A stretch of 64,000 bases of DNA from Ophiocordyceps camponoti-saundersi (nom. inval.) (GCA_003339415.1 PDHQ01000006.1:241668-305667); one strand, 5' to 3'. Positions 21,375-32,481 are shown, numbered from the stretch's first letter. The notes: a model not told the origin generated them from the letters alone. Program-made: numbers and translations.

Positions 21375-22640
21375 ATGGAGAAAGCGCAGGACGACGTCTG
21401 CTACAACGACCAATCGCGATTCGCCCTCATCGATGAGAAAGTCAAACAAGAGCCATACGCAGCGGAGCAGCAACAACCGCAGCCACTAAACCAAGGAGTC
21501 GCGGCCGAGGTCGGCAACTCAACGGCGCCAGAAATCGCTTCGTCTCCAGCGCCTCTGCCTTCCACGGAGGCGCCCGACGCGACTCCGGCAAGCAAGAGGA
21601 AAAACTCAACAGCATCGATCAAGAAGCGGCCCAAGCGGCCCAAGAAAAAATCCAACAAGACCAAAAACTCGCCCGAGGAATCGGACGACGAGTCGGATAA
21701 CGGACCGTATTGCATCTGCCGCGGCCCGGACGACCACCGCTGGATGATCTGCTGCGAGAGCTGCGAGGACTGGTTCCACGGCGAATGCATCAATATCACT
21801 AAGGAGACTGGCGAGAGCTTGATCGAAAGGTTTATCTGCCCCAAATGCACCGTTGGCAATCGCGTAACTCTATATAAGAAGACATGTGCCTTGGACGGGT
21901 GTCGCAAGCCAGCTCGGCTGACGCAGAATCCTTCGAGTGTCTTCTGCTCCAACGATCATGGCCATACTTGGTGGGAACGTATGGTCGGCCGGTTACCCAA
22001 GGGCCACTACAGCGACCAGCTCAGCCAGGAAGAGTTGATGGCTTTGCTCCGTGCGGATCTGGGACACGTTGGTGAAGATGGAAAGTGGAAAGTGGCGAGA
22101 AGGCCCTTTTCCGGGGAGCTTCCTAAGGAGACCGATGCAGAAGATGACGCCCTCTCCCGCATCTTGAGCGAGGAGGAAAAGGAGCTGCTCGATGCCGCCG
22201 CCAAGGAACGGGCACAGCTAGCAGAGGAGTCGGTCAACTGCCACAAGATGCTTACGCTAGTCGAGCTCGTTCAGGAAGATCGGAAGGCGGCGACGGCGGC
22301 CGGACGGTGCGCCGAGGATATGTGCGGCTATCATTCGGCGCTGGACGTGGTATCGGCGCGAGACGCCTTCGCGGCGTACATCAAGACGGTTGAGGGCGAA
22401 GCTGCCTTTAAGGAGGCGAAATTTGTCTCGCCTCCGGACGCGGAGGTTTGCGAGCGGAAAAGGTGCAAGGTCCACAGCGGGTGGCATAAGATGCTACCGC
22501 AAGGGGTCAAGCACCAGATCAAAGAGCTGGCAAACCGGGTGGTCGAGCTTGAGGAGGAAGAGAGAATAATTAGAGAGGCAGCGAGAGAACGATGGAAGCG
22601 GAAGCAAGCAGAGCAGAACTGGGTCGAGGTGATAGATTGA
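21375..22640 (+). CDS. SPP1: PHD-finger subunit of Set1 (COMPASS) complex
   Basis: Spp1 (fungal CFP1 homologue) is the PHD subunit of the Set1 histone H3 lysine-4 methyltransferase complex in the nucleus; the finger reads H3K4 methylation. The single-exon frame is 421 residues. An acidic/basic low-complexity N-terminus with nuclear-localisation-like RPKRPKKKSNK leads to a Cys4-His-Cys3 PHD finger (YCICRGPDDHRWMICCESC then DWFHGEC and FICPKC, about residues 112-162). A second Cys/His group follows (CALDGC...VFCSNDHGHTWW), as in other Spp1/CFP1 proteins. The C-terminal third is helical and charged, with CEDMCGYHS and CERKRCKVHSGW further Cys/His motifs. It ends in a coiled coil. The start is the first ATG, close to the SCO1 promoter. 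Confidence 0.88.
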   Translation: MEKAQDDVCYNDQSRFALIDEKVKQEPYAAEQQQPQPLNQGVAAEVGNSTAPEIASSPAPLPSTEAPDATPASKRKNSTASIKKRPKRPKKKSNKTKNSPEESDDESDNGPYCICRGPDDHRWMICCESCEDWFHGECINITKETGESLIERFICPKCTVGNRVTLYKKTCALDGCRKPARLTQNPSSVFCSNDHGHTWWERMVGRLPKGHYSDQLSQEELMALLRADLGHVGEDGKWKVARRPFSGELPKETDAEDDALSRILSEEEKELLDAAAKERAQLAEESVNCHKMLTLVELVQEDRKAATAAGRCAEDMCGYHSALDVVSARDAFAAYIKTVEGEAAFKEAKFVSPPDAEVCERKRCKVHSGWHKMLPQGVKHQIKELANRVVELEEEERIIREAARERWKRKQAEQNWVEVID

Positions 22641-23083
22641 CGACGGGAGTTATGACATTGACAGCATGGCTACGGCGTTGGATGGTTTTCTCTTCCTTTC
22701 TTTTCTTTTTCAAAGCAGCAGCTCAGGCATGACCATTGGGGCCGGAGGTTTCTGTCTGAAGAAGGGCGAACCACAATTGAGCAGATCTAGTATCCAGTGT
22801 ACGGATATTATTCACGACGTTAGGTGTAGGATGGGGAGATGGTGAAGCTATTCATAATTGGCCGCGTCGATAACGCGATGGCTTATCTCATCTATCCGCG
22901 TCGCTTATCAATCAACAAGCATGACGTAACCAGTCGAAGAAAAAAGAAGATAAGAAAGAAGGAAAAAAGACGACGATAAAGAACACTCTTGCGCCCAGCC
23001 TCGTCGCCGCCTCAGCGCGCCCTCGCGAACAACGTCTCTCACCTGAAGAAATAATTGAAGATATAGAGGTATAAGAAGGCATA
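22641..23083. other. Intergenic region, SPP1 / SQT1
   Basis: 3' flank of SPP1 and promoter of SQT1, same orientation. A GCTTATC pair near 22881-22907 is noted. I see no gene. Confidence 0.5.
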
Positions 23084-24547
23084 ATGTCGTCATCTTCTGC
23101 CAGAGAAGGACGACGCGATGAAGGAGAAGTAGAAGAAGAAGAAGCGACAGATGACTCGATGCTCCCAGCAGACGACGCAGAAGAAGTCCTAGACGAAGGA
23201 GAAAACGAAGACACAGCCATGGACTCAGACGAGGAAAACGAAGAAATCGTCCTTCAAAGCGACGCAATAGCCTACTTCGACCACGCGCCAGACTCATCCC
23301 TCTTCGCCATAGCCCAACACCCGACGCACCCCCGTCTCATAGCCGTCGGAGGCTCAGCAGGCAGTTCCGACGAAGCCCCCGGCGCAGGCTGGCTTTTCCA
23401 AGTCCCCGAAAGGCCCGTCTTGCCGGAAAGCTACGCATCCGGGGGGAGAAGCTCGTCGGAGAAGAAGAAGCAGATGGAGAGTCTGTTCCATCTCGACGGC
23501 CATGAGGATTCCATCTCGGCTCTGGCTTGGACGCTTAGCGGTGACGTCCTCCTCAGCGCGGGACTAGACGGCCGTCTTCGCGCGTGGAGGACGTCGGTTG
23601 GAGATGGAGACGGGGATGTGAAGATCAGCTTTTTAACTGAGAGGAGAGAAGTCGAGGAAATAAACTGGCTCATCCCCAATCCAAACCCTTCCTCTCATCA
23701 CCAGACGACAATCGCCCTCGGCGCCTCAGACGGCTCGGTATGGGTCTACGAAGTCGACGCGGACGCAAGCGACGAGCAGGATCGCCTCCGCATCCTACAG
23801 TCGTACTACCTGCACACCGCCTCCTCCACAGCCGGCGCCTGGTCCCCGGACGGATCCCTCCTGGCGACGGTGTCGGAAGACGGAAGCCTGTACGTGTGGG
23901 ACGTACGGGCCGATTCTTACGCCGCTGCGTCGACGGTCGTTTCCATGACGGGAGCTGATCAGCGCTTCGTCGTGGAAGGAGGCCTCTTCTCCGTAACTTT
24001 CGATCCGAACGGTGCTTTCGTCGCCGTAGGAGGCGCACAAGGTATCATCAAAATCGTCTCTCTACCGCGATCCAGCACCAGCAGCGGCACTGCAGGAAGC
24101 CAAGTCCTAGCGACGCTCCAAGCGCAAACAGACTCCATCGAAAGCCTAAGCACGTCCCGACCGTCGCCAACAACAACGCTGCTAGCCTCAGCCTCCGTGG
24201 ACGGCACCATCGCAATCTTCGACGCAAGCCGCCGCTTCGCCGTGCGGACGGTGATACCCTCCGCGCACGACGGCCTCTCCGTCGTGAGCGTCGACTTTTT
24301 CCCCGCGGCGCATGACGGGGAGTCTCAATGGCTGCTGGATAGCTGTGGGCTGGACGGCGTGCTTCGTCGTTGGGACCTGCGCGCGAATCCTTCTTCGGAT
24401 CAGGTTGCGAAGCCGTTGCGGGAGTGGCGCGGTCATAGAGGTGGTGATGATGGCGCTGGTGGTATACTGGGTTTTGTGAGGACTCCTGGCGGACGTCGTA
24501 TCGTCACGGCTGGTGATGATGGCCTCGCTCTCGTCTTTGAAGCTTAG
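23084..24547 (+). CDS. SQT1: WD40 ribosome-assembly protein Sqt1 (AAMP family)
   Basis: Sqt1 is a dedicated chaperone for ribosomal protein uL16 (Rpl10) in 60S assembly in the cytosol. The intact single-exon frame is 487 residues. It starts with a strongly acidic tail (about 1-65), then enters a beta-propeller. Recognisable WD repeats include HEDSISALAWTLSGDVLLS, DGRLRAW, TAGAWSPDGSLLATVSEDG with SLYVWDVRA, LLASASVDGTIAIFDA and a closing TAGDDGLALVFEA. The acidic N-terminus and repeat count fit the Sqt1/AAMP family, and the propeller is predicted to hold the basic N-terminus of Rpl10. Codon use is like its neighbours. Another WD40 protein is possible but the order of features fits Sqt1 best. 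Confidence 0.82.
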   Translation: MSSSSAREGRRDEGEVEEEEATDDSMLPADDAEEVLDEGENEDTAMDSDEENEEIVLQSDAIAYFDHAPDSSLFAIAQHPTHPRLIAVGGSAGSSDEAPGAGWLFQVPERPVLPESYASGGRSSSEKKKQMESLFHLDGHEDSISALAWTLSGDVLLSAGLDGRLRAWRTSVGDGDGDVKISFLTERREVEEINWLIPNPNPSSHHQTTIALGASDGSVWVYEVDADASDEQDRLRILQSYYLHTASSTAGAWSPDGSLLATVSEDGSLYVWDVRADSYAAASTVVSMTGADQRFVVEGGLFSVTFDPNGAFVAVGGAQGIIKIVSLPRSSTSSGTAGSQVLATLQAQTDSIESLSTSRPSPTTTLLASASVDGTIAIFDASRRFAVRTVIPSAHDGLSVVSVDFFPAAHDGESQWLLDSCGLDGVLRRWDLRANPSSDQVAKPLREWRGHRGGDDGAGGILGFVRTPGGRRIVTAGDDGLALVFEA

Positions 24548-25180
24548 CATAGCATTGAAACCAACCATCATCTTCTATCCCATATTTCCAATATCAAGAA
24601 GAAAGAAAGACACCACACGCGGCAGAATAGAGCGCCAATCATCATCTTTTCTATCCAGCAGTAACGCAAAGATGCTTCACATAAAGAAATCCCGCAACCA
24701 TCTTGCCACAGCCCCCGAGACGCCCTGCCATGTTGAATCTACGCCGAAGCGTATCCCCGTTCTAGAACCGTGCCTCGCCTCCCATAACTCCTCGCCCGGC
24801 AGTGTTAAACAGCCAAAGCAAACCCGTTCGATAGCTTTCCTTCCCATTTTTTTTGTATGTACTCGCGTGAGCAACAAGTAGATCCTGAATTCTCTTCCGT
24901 CTCCCATAGTAAGGTGAAAGGTATGGGTTTTCTCTTCTTTTCTTTGTGTTTTTCTTGGAACAAATTCTCTCATAAAAATGACAAAAGAAATCAAATCTCC
25001 ATCGGTTTCTATATTGTTCTCTCTCTTGCAGATTGTGTGAACCTCATGCTCGGACTCTTGGATGATCATCTTCTCTTGTTAAAAGTCAACGCCGCTCATG
25101 CTCGAGTCAAGGTTCGTCAGCTAGGATGTCTCTGTCTTGTCCTCGACCGAGTCGGCCTTCTTAGTCTCAACCGTCTCAGC
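24548..25180. other. Convergent intergenic region, SQT1 / GCV2
   Basis: AT-richer 3' flank of both genes, with short poly-A/T runs. The long plus-strand frame running into GCV2 is an antisense shadow. I see no gene. Confidence 0.6.
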
Positions 25181-28100
25181 CTAGACTGCGCCGGCAATGG
25201 GTTTGGCAGCCGCGTCCGCGCTGTCCCCGGCGGGAGAGACGGCGTCCGCAAGCGGAGGACACGTGCAGAAGACGTGCGTATCACCGTACGCTGTCAGAGA
25301 AAAGAAAGGAACAGGGTCAGCAAACACAACGCCTCTCACAAGGAAAGAATCAGACATACCGTCGTCCACGCGCGTCACCGTCGGCCAAAACTTCTTCTCC
25401 CTCAGGTACGGCATCGGATACGCAGCCGTCTCGCGCGAATACGGACGTTCCCACTTGCCGTCGCCGTCGCCGTCGATGAGATCGGCCTGCGTATGCGGCG
25501 CCATCTTGAGCACGTTGCCCTTGCGCGGCTGGTTGCCCTTTTCGATCTCGGCGATCTCCTTCCGGATGCTAATCATGGCGTCGACGAACCGGTCAATCTC
25601 CTCCTTGCTTTCGCTCTCCGTCGGCTCTATCATGAGCGTGTTGGGCACAGGCCAGCTCATCGTCGGCGCGTGGAACCCGTAGTCCTGCAGCCGCTTGGCG
25701 ATGTCGATGGCCTCGATGCCGCTCGTCGCTTTGAAGGGGCGGGCGTCGACGATGAACTCGTGCGCGCACCGGCCCTTCTCGTTTGTGTACAGGATCGGGT
25801 AATGCTCCTTGAGACGGGTGAGCATGTAGTTGGCGTTGAGGAGAGCCACCTTGGTAGCATGGGTGAGATTTTTATCGCCTGAGTGATGAAGCCGGAACGG
25901 TAAGCAAAGACATATCCATTAGAGTACCGACAGAGAAAGGGAGGAAGAGGGGGAGAGAGAGAGATGAGAGGGGGGGGGAAGCTCACCCATGGTGCACATG
26001 TAGGACCAGCTGATGGGCAAGATACTGGCGCTGCCATAGTTGGCGCTCGATACTCTCGGCCGGCCCAGCTTGTGGGGGAGGAAGGAGCTGAGATGTTCCT
26101 TGACGCAGATGGGCCCGACGCCGGGTCCGCCGCCGCCGTGAGGGATGCAAAACGTCTTGTGTAGGTTGAGATGGCAGACGTCGGCCCCCAGGGCGCCCGG
26201 AGATGTGAGGCCGATCTGAGCATTCATGTTGGCGCCGTCCATGTAGACCTGGCCGCCGTGACGGTGGACAATATCGCAGATCTCGCGGATATCGGGCTCG
26301 AAGACGCCATAGGTGCTGGGGTACGTGATCATGATGGCGCCCAGCCGGTCGGAATACTTTTTGCACTTGGCTTTGAGGTCTTCCAGATCGAGGTTGCCGG
26401 TGCTCACGTCGCACTTGATGCTGACGACCTCCATGCCGGCCATGGTAGCCGAGGCCGGGTTCGTGCCGTGGGCCGAGACGGGGATCAGACACACGTCGCG
26501 CACCTTGTCGGGTTCGTTGCGCTCGTGATACTTGCGGATGATACGCAGACCGGCGAATTCGCCCTGAGCACCCGAGTTGGGCTGCACCGACGAGGCGTGC
26601 ATACCGGTCACGGCGTTGAGCTGGTGCCCGAATTCGAACAAGAACCTCTTCCATCCTGGGAAGAAGCCCATCGGGGCGTTCGGATGGGCATCGGCCCCGC
26701 TCCGGGGGGCGACAAGGCTCATCTGCGACGTTGAGTTGAGCTTCATGGTGCAGGAGCCCAGAGGGATCATGGAGTGGACCAGGGATAGGTCCTTGGATTG
26801 CAAGTGATGCAGGTAGCGCAGCATCTCGGTCTCGCTGTGATACGAGTTGAAGACTGGGTGTGTCAGGAAGCTCGACTTTCGTCGGACGGCGTCAGGCAGG
26901 CCGGCCAATATCTGCTCTGCTGATTCCTGATAAGCCTCACACCAGATCGCAGAGGCCATCTGCTCCGGATTGTCGCCTGAGTTCAAACTTGCGACTGAGC
27001 GGAAGGCCTTGACGATGTTGACGAAGGTAATGTCATTGAAGCGTGATGGGACGGCAAGCATCAGGTCCCGGCGATCCCACGACTCGCCACCACAGACACC
27101 ATTTGTTACTAGGGCCTTGTGTAGTCGTCCCAGGTTTTCGGGATCGTCGCGGATGGCTATAGTGTCGAAGAGGACGCGCTTGTTAGGATCGACGGTGCCG
27201 GTCGATACTTCTAGGCCGTAGTGCTCAGCCGCAGCCTGCAACATGCGGGCAAAGCGCAATCTGGAGACGGCCATGCTCCTCAGTATCTCCGGCCCGTGGT
27301 AGATGGCGTAGTTGACGGCCATGTTGGCCAGAAGAGCCTGAGCCGTGCACACGTTGCTCGTGGCCTTTTCTCGGCGAATGTGCTGCTCCCTGGTCTGCAG
27401 GGTAAGACGGAGAGCGCGACGGCCGGTCCTGTCCTTGGAAACGCCGACGAGGCGGCCGGGTAGGCGGCGCTTCAAGCTTTCCTTGACAGACATGAAGGCG
27501 GCATGGGGGCCTCCGAAGCCCATGGGCACGCCGAAACGCTGCGAATTGCCGAAGGCGATGTCGGCGCCGAACTCGCCCGGCGGCGTCAGCATCGTCAGCG
27601 CAAAGAGGTCCGTGGCGACGCTCAACAATGCTCCCTGGTCGTGGACGAGGCCAGCGAGTTTGCGGTGGTCTCTGACGCCGCCCAGGGTGTCTGGATACTG
27701 CACCAGCACACCGACCAGTGACGAGCCAAGGTCTTTGATCAGTTGCTCCGTCTCCTTCAAATGAAGGTCCACAGTCTGGAGGCGGATGCCGAAAGCCTCG
27801 GCGCGGCCCCGCATGACCCAGAGCGTAGTCTTGTGGATGGTTGATGAGACGAGATAGACCTTTTCTTTACGTTCGACTCGGCTTGGGAGATTGTTGTAGG
27901 ACATGGTCATGGCCTCGGCCGCGGCTGTCCCCTCGTCGAGCAGGCTGGCGTTGGCGACGGGAAGACCGGTGAGGTCCGAGATCATGGTCTGGAAGTTGAG
28001 CAGCGACTCCAGGCGGCCCTGGCTAATCTCGGGCTGATAGGGGGTGTAACTGGTGTACCACGCGGGATTCTCGAGAATATTCCGCCGAATGACGAACGGG

Positions 28101-28786
28101 ACTTCGGTCGGGTAGTAGCCGCCGCCATTCATCCAGACCAGGCGCTCATTGTGGCTATGCATGGCGTTGAACGACCTAGAGGCAGCGAGCTCGGTAACCT
28201 GATGGGGAACGATGGCCACTTTAGGTGGTTGGATGACGCTGGGTGGGATGACTTCGGAGACGAACGAGTCCAGGGTCTCAGCACCCGAACCCAGAGCCTT
28301 GAGCATCTCGGCCACAGCCTCTGAGCGAGGGCCAATGTGGCGGTAGGAAAAGTCCCTCCACAGTTCCTTTTCCTTCAAAGAAGTATGCCTCATCCGCACG
28401 TTCAAGGGCATCTTCGCAGCCTCGTCGGCGCTGTAGGGGGTGACGTCGCCGGCGCCTAGCTTAGTACCCTCTGTATCGGGGCCGGAACCGCCCTTTCGGA
28501 ACCACTGGAAGTCAGGATCCTTTTGCATGAGCTCCGATGGACTTGAAGGCGGATCGGTGCGACCTATGCGCTTTGATTCCAAGGCGTCCGAGCCGAAGTC
28601 TTTCGCCTCTGGGGTCGGCGAGGAGTTCGAGCTGTGGCCTCGAAAGTGATGGCGAGCCAACGGGCCGATGATCGGAGCACATCCGGACGTCCGAATAAGA
28701 GCCATCCTCAAAGCCGTTCCCACATGGCAATCAGTCTGGGCTCGACCCAGTCTGCGTCGACATGTCGCTCGATATAGACTCGACAT
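25181..28786 (-). CDS. GCV2: Glycine dehydrogenase (decarboxylating), P-protein
   Basis: The P-protein is the PLP-dependent decarboxylase of the mitochondrial glycine cleavage system. Three exons, 28786-25987, 25878-25360 and 25290-25181, give about 1142 residues, slightly longer than usual because of an extended N-terminus. The first 60 residues form an Arg-rich mitochondrial presequence; an in-frame Met at 28705 is an alternative start. Landmarks are FSYRHIGPR, the tunnel motif [31 protein letters not shown] and the PLP-lysine motif [16 protein letters not shown]. Intron 1 rejoins TMG to [18 protein letters not shown]. Intron 2 (69 bp, no in-frame stop) rejoins TRVDDA to [13 protein letters not shown]. 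Both N- and C-terminal halves of the fold are complete. It is divergent from TOM5. Confidence 0.94.
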
Positions 28787-29458
28787 GACGACCAGCTTTT
28801 TTTTTATAGTGACGAGGCGGCGGGTATCGTCTTGAACGGTCTTGAAGAGCTCAAGAGAGAGAGGTAGGAGGGAGCCGTCAGAGGGGAGCCGCCAGAACGG
28901 CCAGTTGCATCAAAAGCGTACACGATGAATAACCGCCCAGCGCTTCTCTTCTCCCAGGAAGAGGAGAACAAGCAGGAAAGAAAACGACGATAATCAAAGA
29001 GAAAACCAGAAGCTGACAAGTGTAACCCCTACGACGAGAGGAGATGTTACTCGAAGGAGGCGTTAGCTGGAGGGTTTTTGTTTCCCCATTTTTTTTCTTT
29101 ATCGGTTCCTCTAACCCGAGGGGCCAATTGCCACAGATAAGGAAGTCAGTCCCTTATCCATAGCGGACCAGGCCTAGCACTGCAGGCTTAAGCAGCAGGC
29201 CCTAGCAGCGCAACCCAGCCTTTCCGAAAAGCGCTTAGCGTCCGCAGCCTGTCGAAAGCTCCCAACTCACCCTTTTTTTTCCTCGACGGCGGAAAGACTC
29301 GGTCCGAGAGCGGCAGATATTACACCACCTAACCCATTACTACCCACTATTACCCATATTTTACGTAAAGGCCTGCGAAGCGCACTCAAACATCACAGCC
29401 ATTGAAAGAGAAACGCGCCTTTTTTCGTTGGATTTTTTTCCCCTCAAACGTCCTTGTC
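28787..29458. promoter_or_regulatory. Bidirectional promoter, GCV2 / TOM5, with paired GATA sites and CCAAT
   Basis: A CCAAT word lies at 29124-29128. An inverted pair GATAAGG (29136-29142) and CCTTATC (29152-29158) forms a palindrome around a 9-bp spacer. GATA factors of the AreA/Gln3 class bind HGATAR in nitrogen regulation, which would suit a glycine-catabolism gene; this link is an inference. Confidence 0.5.
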
Positions 29459-29776
29459 ATGTTCGGAGGATGTAAGTGCCTACGCCGAGGAAGCATCTGC
29501 TAGCCGATTTCGCTAATCTCATCACTCCTTTTCGTCCTCTCGCTCCAGTCGCGCCCGCTCAGCAATCAGCTGAAGAGATTCGCGCCATGGAAGCCGAGGC
29601 CGCCTTTACCCTCCAGCAGGTGCTGACGACAGCGTTTATGCTATACTTGTGTACGCTTTCTCCGAATTCTGGCCCTTCCCCCCTCTTCCCTCGAAAGTGC
29701 TGCAAGCTGACTTGCATTTCCTTTCCCCCCTTGACCAGCGCCTTTCGCCATCGACATGGCTGCTAGGATCCTATAG
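29459..29776 (+). CDS. TOM5: Mitochondrial import receptor subunit Tom5
   Basis: Tom5 is a small tail-anchored subunit of the TOM complex in the mitochondrial outer membrane. Three exons, 29459-29471, 29549-29650 and 29739-29776, give a 50-residue protein. Exon 1 is only 13 nt (MFGG plus one base). The splice restores MFGGFAPAQQSAEE, the second rejoins FMLYL to SPFAIDMAARIL. This matches the Tom5 layout: MFG start, an acidic helical cytosolic part (EEIRAMEAEAAFTLQQ) and one C-terminal membrane helix with a conserved proline. Length matches fungal Tom5 (about 50). It would be missed by simple ORF calling. Confidence 0.88.
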
Positions 29777-30127
29777 CCTGGAGGCTAGTGTCACATCGCG
29801 TCGGCGCGTTGTCGGGCGAGACGCCAACTGCAACTCGAGAGGCTCATGATAAAGCTTGGCGAATGTACGATACCTGTATGTACACACGTGTGAGGAGCGC
29901 AGCGTGGACAGTCTTGACCTGTACTGCTGTTCCACCACTCGCACTGGGATAGATGTTGTGACGGAGATGAAGAACATTTTCATGAGATGAAAAGTCGGAA
30001 TACGCTTTAAAAGTCAAGAGAAAAGACATTATTCTCTCCCTTTGCCACCGTCCACATCGGGACATTCCACGTAGAAAAGCATCCGCGCAACTCCTCCAAG
30101 GTAAACAAGCATCCTCTGGCCACTACG
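29777..30127. other. Convergent intergenic region, TOM5 / NUP57
   Basis: 3' flanks of both genes. I see no gene or clear repeat. Confidence 0.5.
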
Positions 30128-31237
30128 TCATCTCGTCTTGGTATTGGAGCTGTGACTCTTCTCCCATTCTTCCAAGTCGACGCCGAGAGACTCGAGTTCC
30201 TTCTTCAAGTGGCCGAGCTGCTTCTCGTAATCTTCCAGGACCTGCTCGAGCGCCGTCAGCCACTTTTCATCAGGCAGTGAATCTGCCGTACGCACCCTCT
30301 TGGCCTTGGCATAGGTCTCGCTATCCAGCGGCTCGCCGTCGGAACCGGCAGGGTGGTCGACGTCCCTGTTCAGCCGGTCCGAGTACCCTCTAAGGACGAT
30401 GAGCCTGCTCCACAGCTCCTCCTCTCTAGCGCCCAGCGCCGGGTCTTGAACCTCTCTCTCGAGGCCCTGGAGCCTGTTCTTGAGGTCGTCCTCGTCACTA
30501 CTGAGGGCGTAACCTCGGTTGCGCACAACCTGCAGACGAGCCGCCAGCGAGAGACACCGCTCGCCAATAGCCGTCTGTCGGCGCCGAGCGGCGAGGGCGC
30601 GTACTTCGGTCTCGAGCTCGTGTCGCTGCAGGAGAGCGTCGAGACCGGCGTTGACCTGATGCAGCCGCGTGTTGAACTCGGAGATGGCCCGAGTCTGGGT
30701 CCGAAGTCGGTCGGCGACACCGGTGTAGCCCGAGCAGACGACGGGCATGAAGCTCGGCGCCGGTTTGTTCTGGAGCGCCTCCTCCCACTCCCGCGGATCC
30801 TCGTAAGGCTGAGGCTTGTAGAAGGGGATGCGTGCCTCGTCGACCTTGTTGTAAAAGTAATGTTTGAAGACACAATTGGGGCTCGCGGGATCCCATTTGT
30901 CCGTGACAAGTTTGATCTGGTCGAGGATGGGCTTCTGGTCTGTCTCTCCGGTAAGCATCAATCGCAAAGAAAGAACATGCTATGGGCGCAACTTACGCGG
31001 TGTCTCTTTTCCCGGTTGCCAAAGCGAGCTGGACAGCTGGGCGGCCGACTGCGCGAGGGTAGGCATCGGCTGGGCCTGTTGCGACGACTGCAGCGCTCCG
31101 AAGCCCATGCTACTTGGCTGCTGGCTGGCCGCCAAACCTCCTTGACCCAAGACGCTGTTGGTCTGCTGGGGCTGCTGCTGGGTGGGAAGGAATAGGCTTC
31201 CGGAGTTGACGCCCCGGGACTGGCCGAAGAGCGACAT
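30128..31237 (-). CDS. NUP57: Nucleoporin Nup57 (Nup54 family)
   Basis: Nup57/Nup54 is part of the central-channel Nsp1 (Nup62) subcomplex of the nuclear pore. Two exons, 31237-30997 and 30939-30128, give 350 residues. The N-terminus (MSLFGQSRG...) is a Gln/Ser/Gly-rich FG-type segment with few FG repeats (LFGQ, GFGAL). The conserved Nup54 domain begins at the exon junction: DQIKLVTDKWDP, then SPNCVFKHYFYNKVDEAR. Coiled coils follow to the C-terminus (for example FNTRLHQVNAGLDALLQRHE). The acceptor is CAG of GACAGACCAG; a GAG two codons earlier is an alternative. The FG region is short for the family. It is divergent from the complex I gene. Confidence 0.85.
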
Positions 31238-31740
31238 GACGTGCGGCTGGGACCGATTTTCCTGTTTTTTTTGTTCGATGTCGAGCTCGGGTGACAGGAG
31301 CCTTTGCTCTCTCAGCGTTGCTCTATGCGTCGTCGTAGTAGCGAGAATGAGATGAGCTTCGGTAGTGTCGCGGGCAGGTCACAGAATTGATTCACAAAAG
31401 AATCAAGCGCCGCGCTGAAGAGATGTCGGAGTCGCGTCTCAATTACGCATCTTGTAGCTCGTCGCGACCTTTAGAAGAAGCGAAAGAAAGAGGTCGTCAA
31501 AACAGCGACAAAAAGGTGCTGAGCGCGTCTCATTGGTCGCCTCGACCCTTCAGCCTTGCCCACCCTGTGACCCCCACAAGGCCCCATTAAATAGGGCAGC
31601 AAATCTGGCCAATCATAGCTCGCCAATTCCGTCCACTCAAGTTCTCAACTACACCTCCGGTCTGCCAGCCCCGCCTCGGATAGCCATAGCTCTCCCAAAG
31701 CAGCTTAGGAAGGGAGAGTATTTAAAAACTCCCAATCAAG
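31238..31740. promoter_or_regulatory. Bidirectional promoter, NUP57 / complex I subunit, three CCAAT boxes
   Basis: ATTGG at 31532-31536 and CCAAT at 31609-31613 and 31623-31627. CCAAT is bound by the HAP complex, which controls respiratory genes in fungi; the three boxes lie within about 210 bp of the complex I start codon. Confidence 0.5.
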
Positions 31741-32481
31741 ATGGCAGCACGAAGGCCTCAGTACGAAGACCTTTCTCTCTCAAACTCGTGTCGAGTCTTG
31801 GAGCTTATGATGGCGCCAGGTTCTCCCAAGGGTTGCTTCTCGATCCGACGCCGCTCCCCGATGCCATTCCGGCGGTCAAGGAAATGGGCGCCAGCTCGGC
31901 GCCGTTGCTATCAGCTGCCTTCTTCATCGGAGCACGATGCCGGCCCTACAACGACGACTACATGCAGTGCAAGACGGAGAAGGCCGGCCACGGGGAGTTT
32001 GATTGTATGAAGGAAGGCCGTCGGGTGACGCGATGCGCGCAAAGCGTGTAGGTGTGCCGGAGCTTCTGCGGGTGTTGCCCCCGCCTCTTGACGGGAAGCT
32101 GAAGAGCTCGGCTAGGATCAGGGACATGAACACGCACTGCCTCGCCGAGTTCCGCAAGCATTACGATTGCCTCGACGACCGCAATCATCAGCTCTGGCAG
32201 TGTCGTCCGGCCGAGTGGAAGCTCAACAAGTGCGTGTACGATAACCTGGTAAGCGAGTCCCGCCACCATCCAAGCTAGGGAAAGCAGGAGGATTATATCT
32301 GACAGGGATTTTCTTCCGACAGAAACTGGAGAAGACGGTTCCGGACCAGCCGACCAACGTGACGCCGGTCCAGCTGCGAACGAAACAAACCTTTGCCGAC
32401 TTGAGGATCAGGGCCCGCGACGGCAAGCCGTTTGTAGCAGGCCAGTCGGAGAAGGAGGAGGCTGCTACGGGGGAACAGTGA
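31741..32481 (+). CDS. NDUFA8: NADH:ubiquinone oxidoreductase 20.8 kDa subunit (NDUFA8 type)
   Basis: This is an accessory intermembrane-space subunit of respiratory complex I; the Neurospora homologue is the 20.8 kDa subunit. Four exons, 31741-31760, 31820-32047, 32116-32248 and 32323-32481, give 179 residues. Exon 1 is 20 nt (MAARRPQ) and splices to FSQGLLLDPTPLPDAI. The body has four C-x9-C motifs: CRPYNDDYMQC, CMKEGRRVTRC, CLAEFRKHYDC and CRPAEWKLNKC, the signature of Mia40 substrates. Exon 2/3 joins RCAQSV to IRDMNTHC, where the frame would otherwise stop. The GTAGGT donor and GCTAG acceptor of that intron are unusual but restore the family pattern. Length fits the family. Confidence 0.88.

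Noticed and set aside
24857..25882. 341-codon plus-strand frame overlapping GCV2
   Set aside because: Antisense to well-supported GCV2 exons; His/Arg/Val-rich shadow composition.
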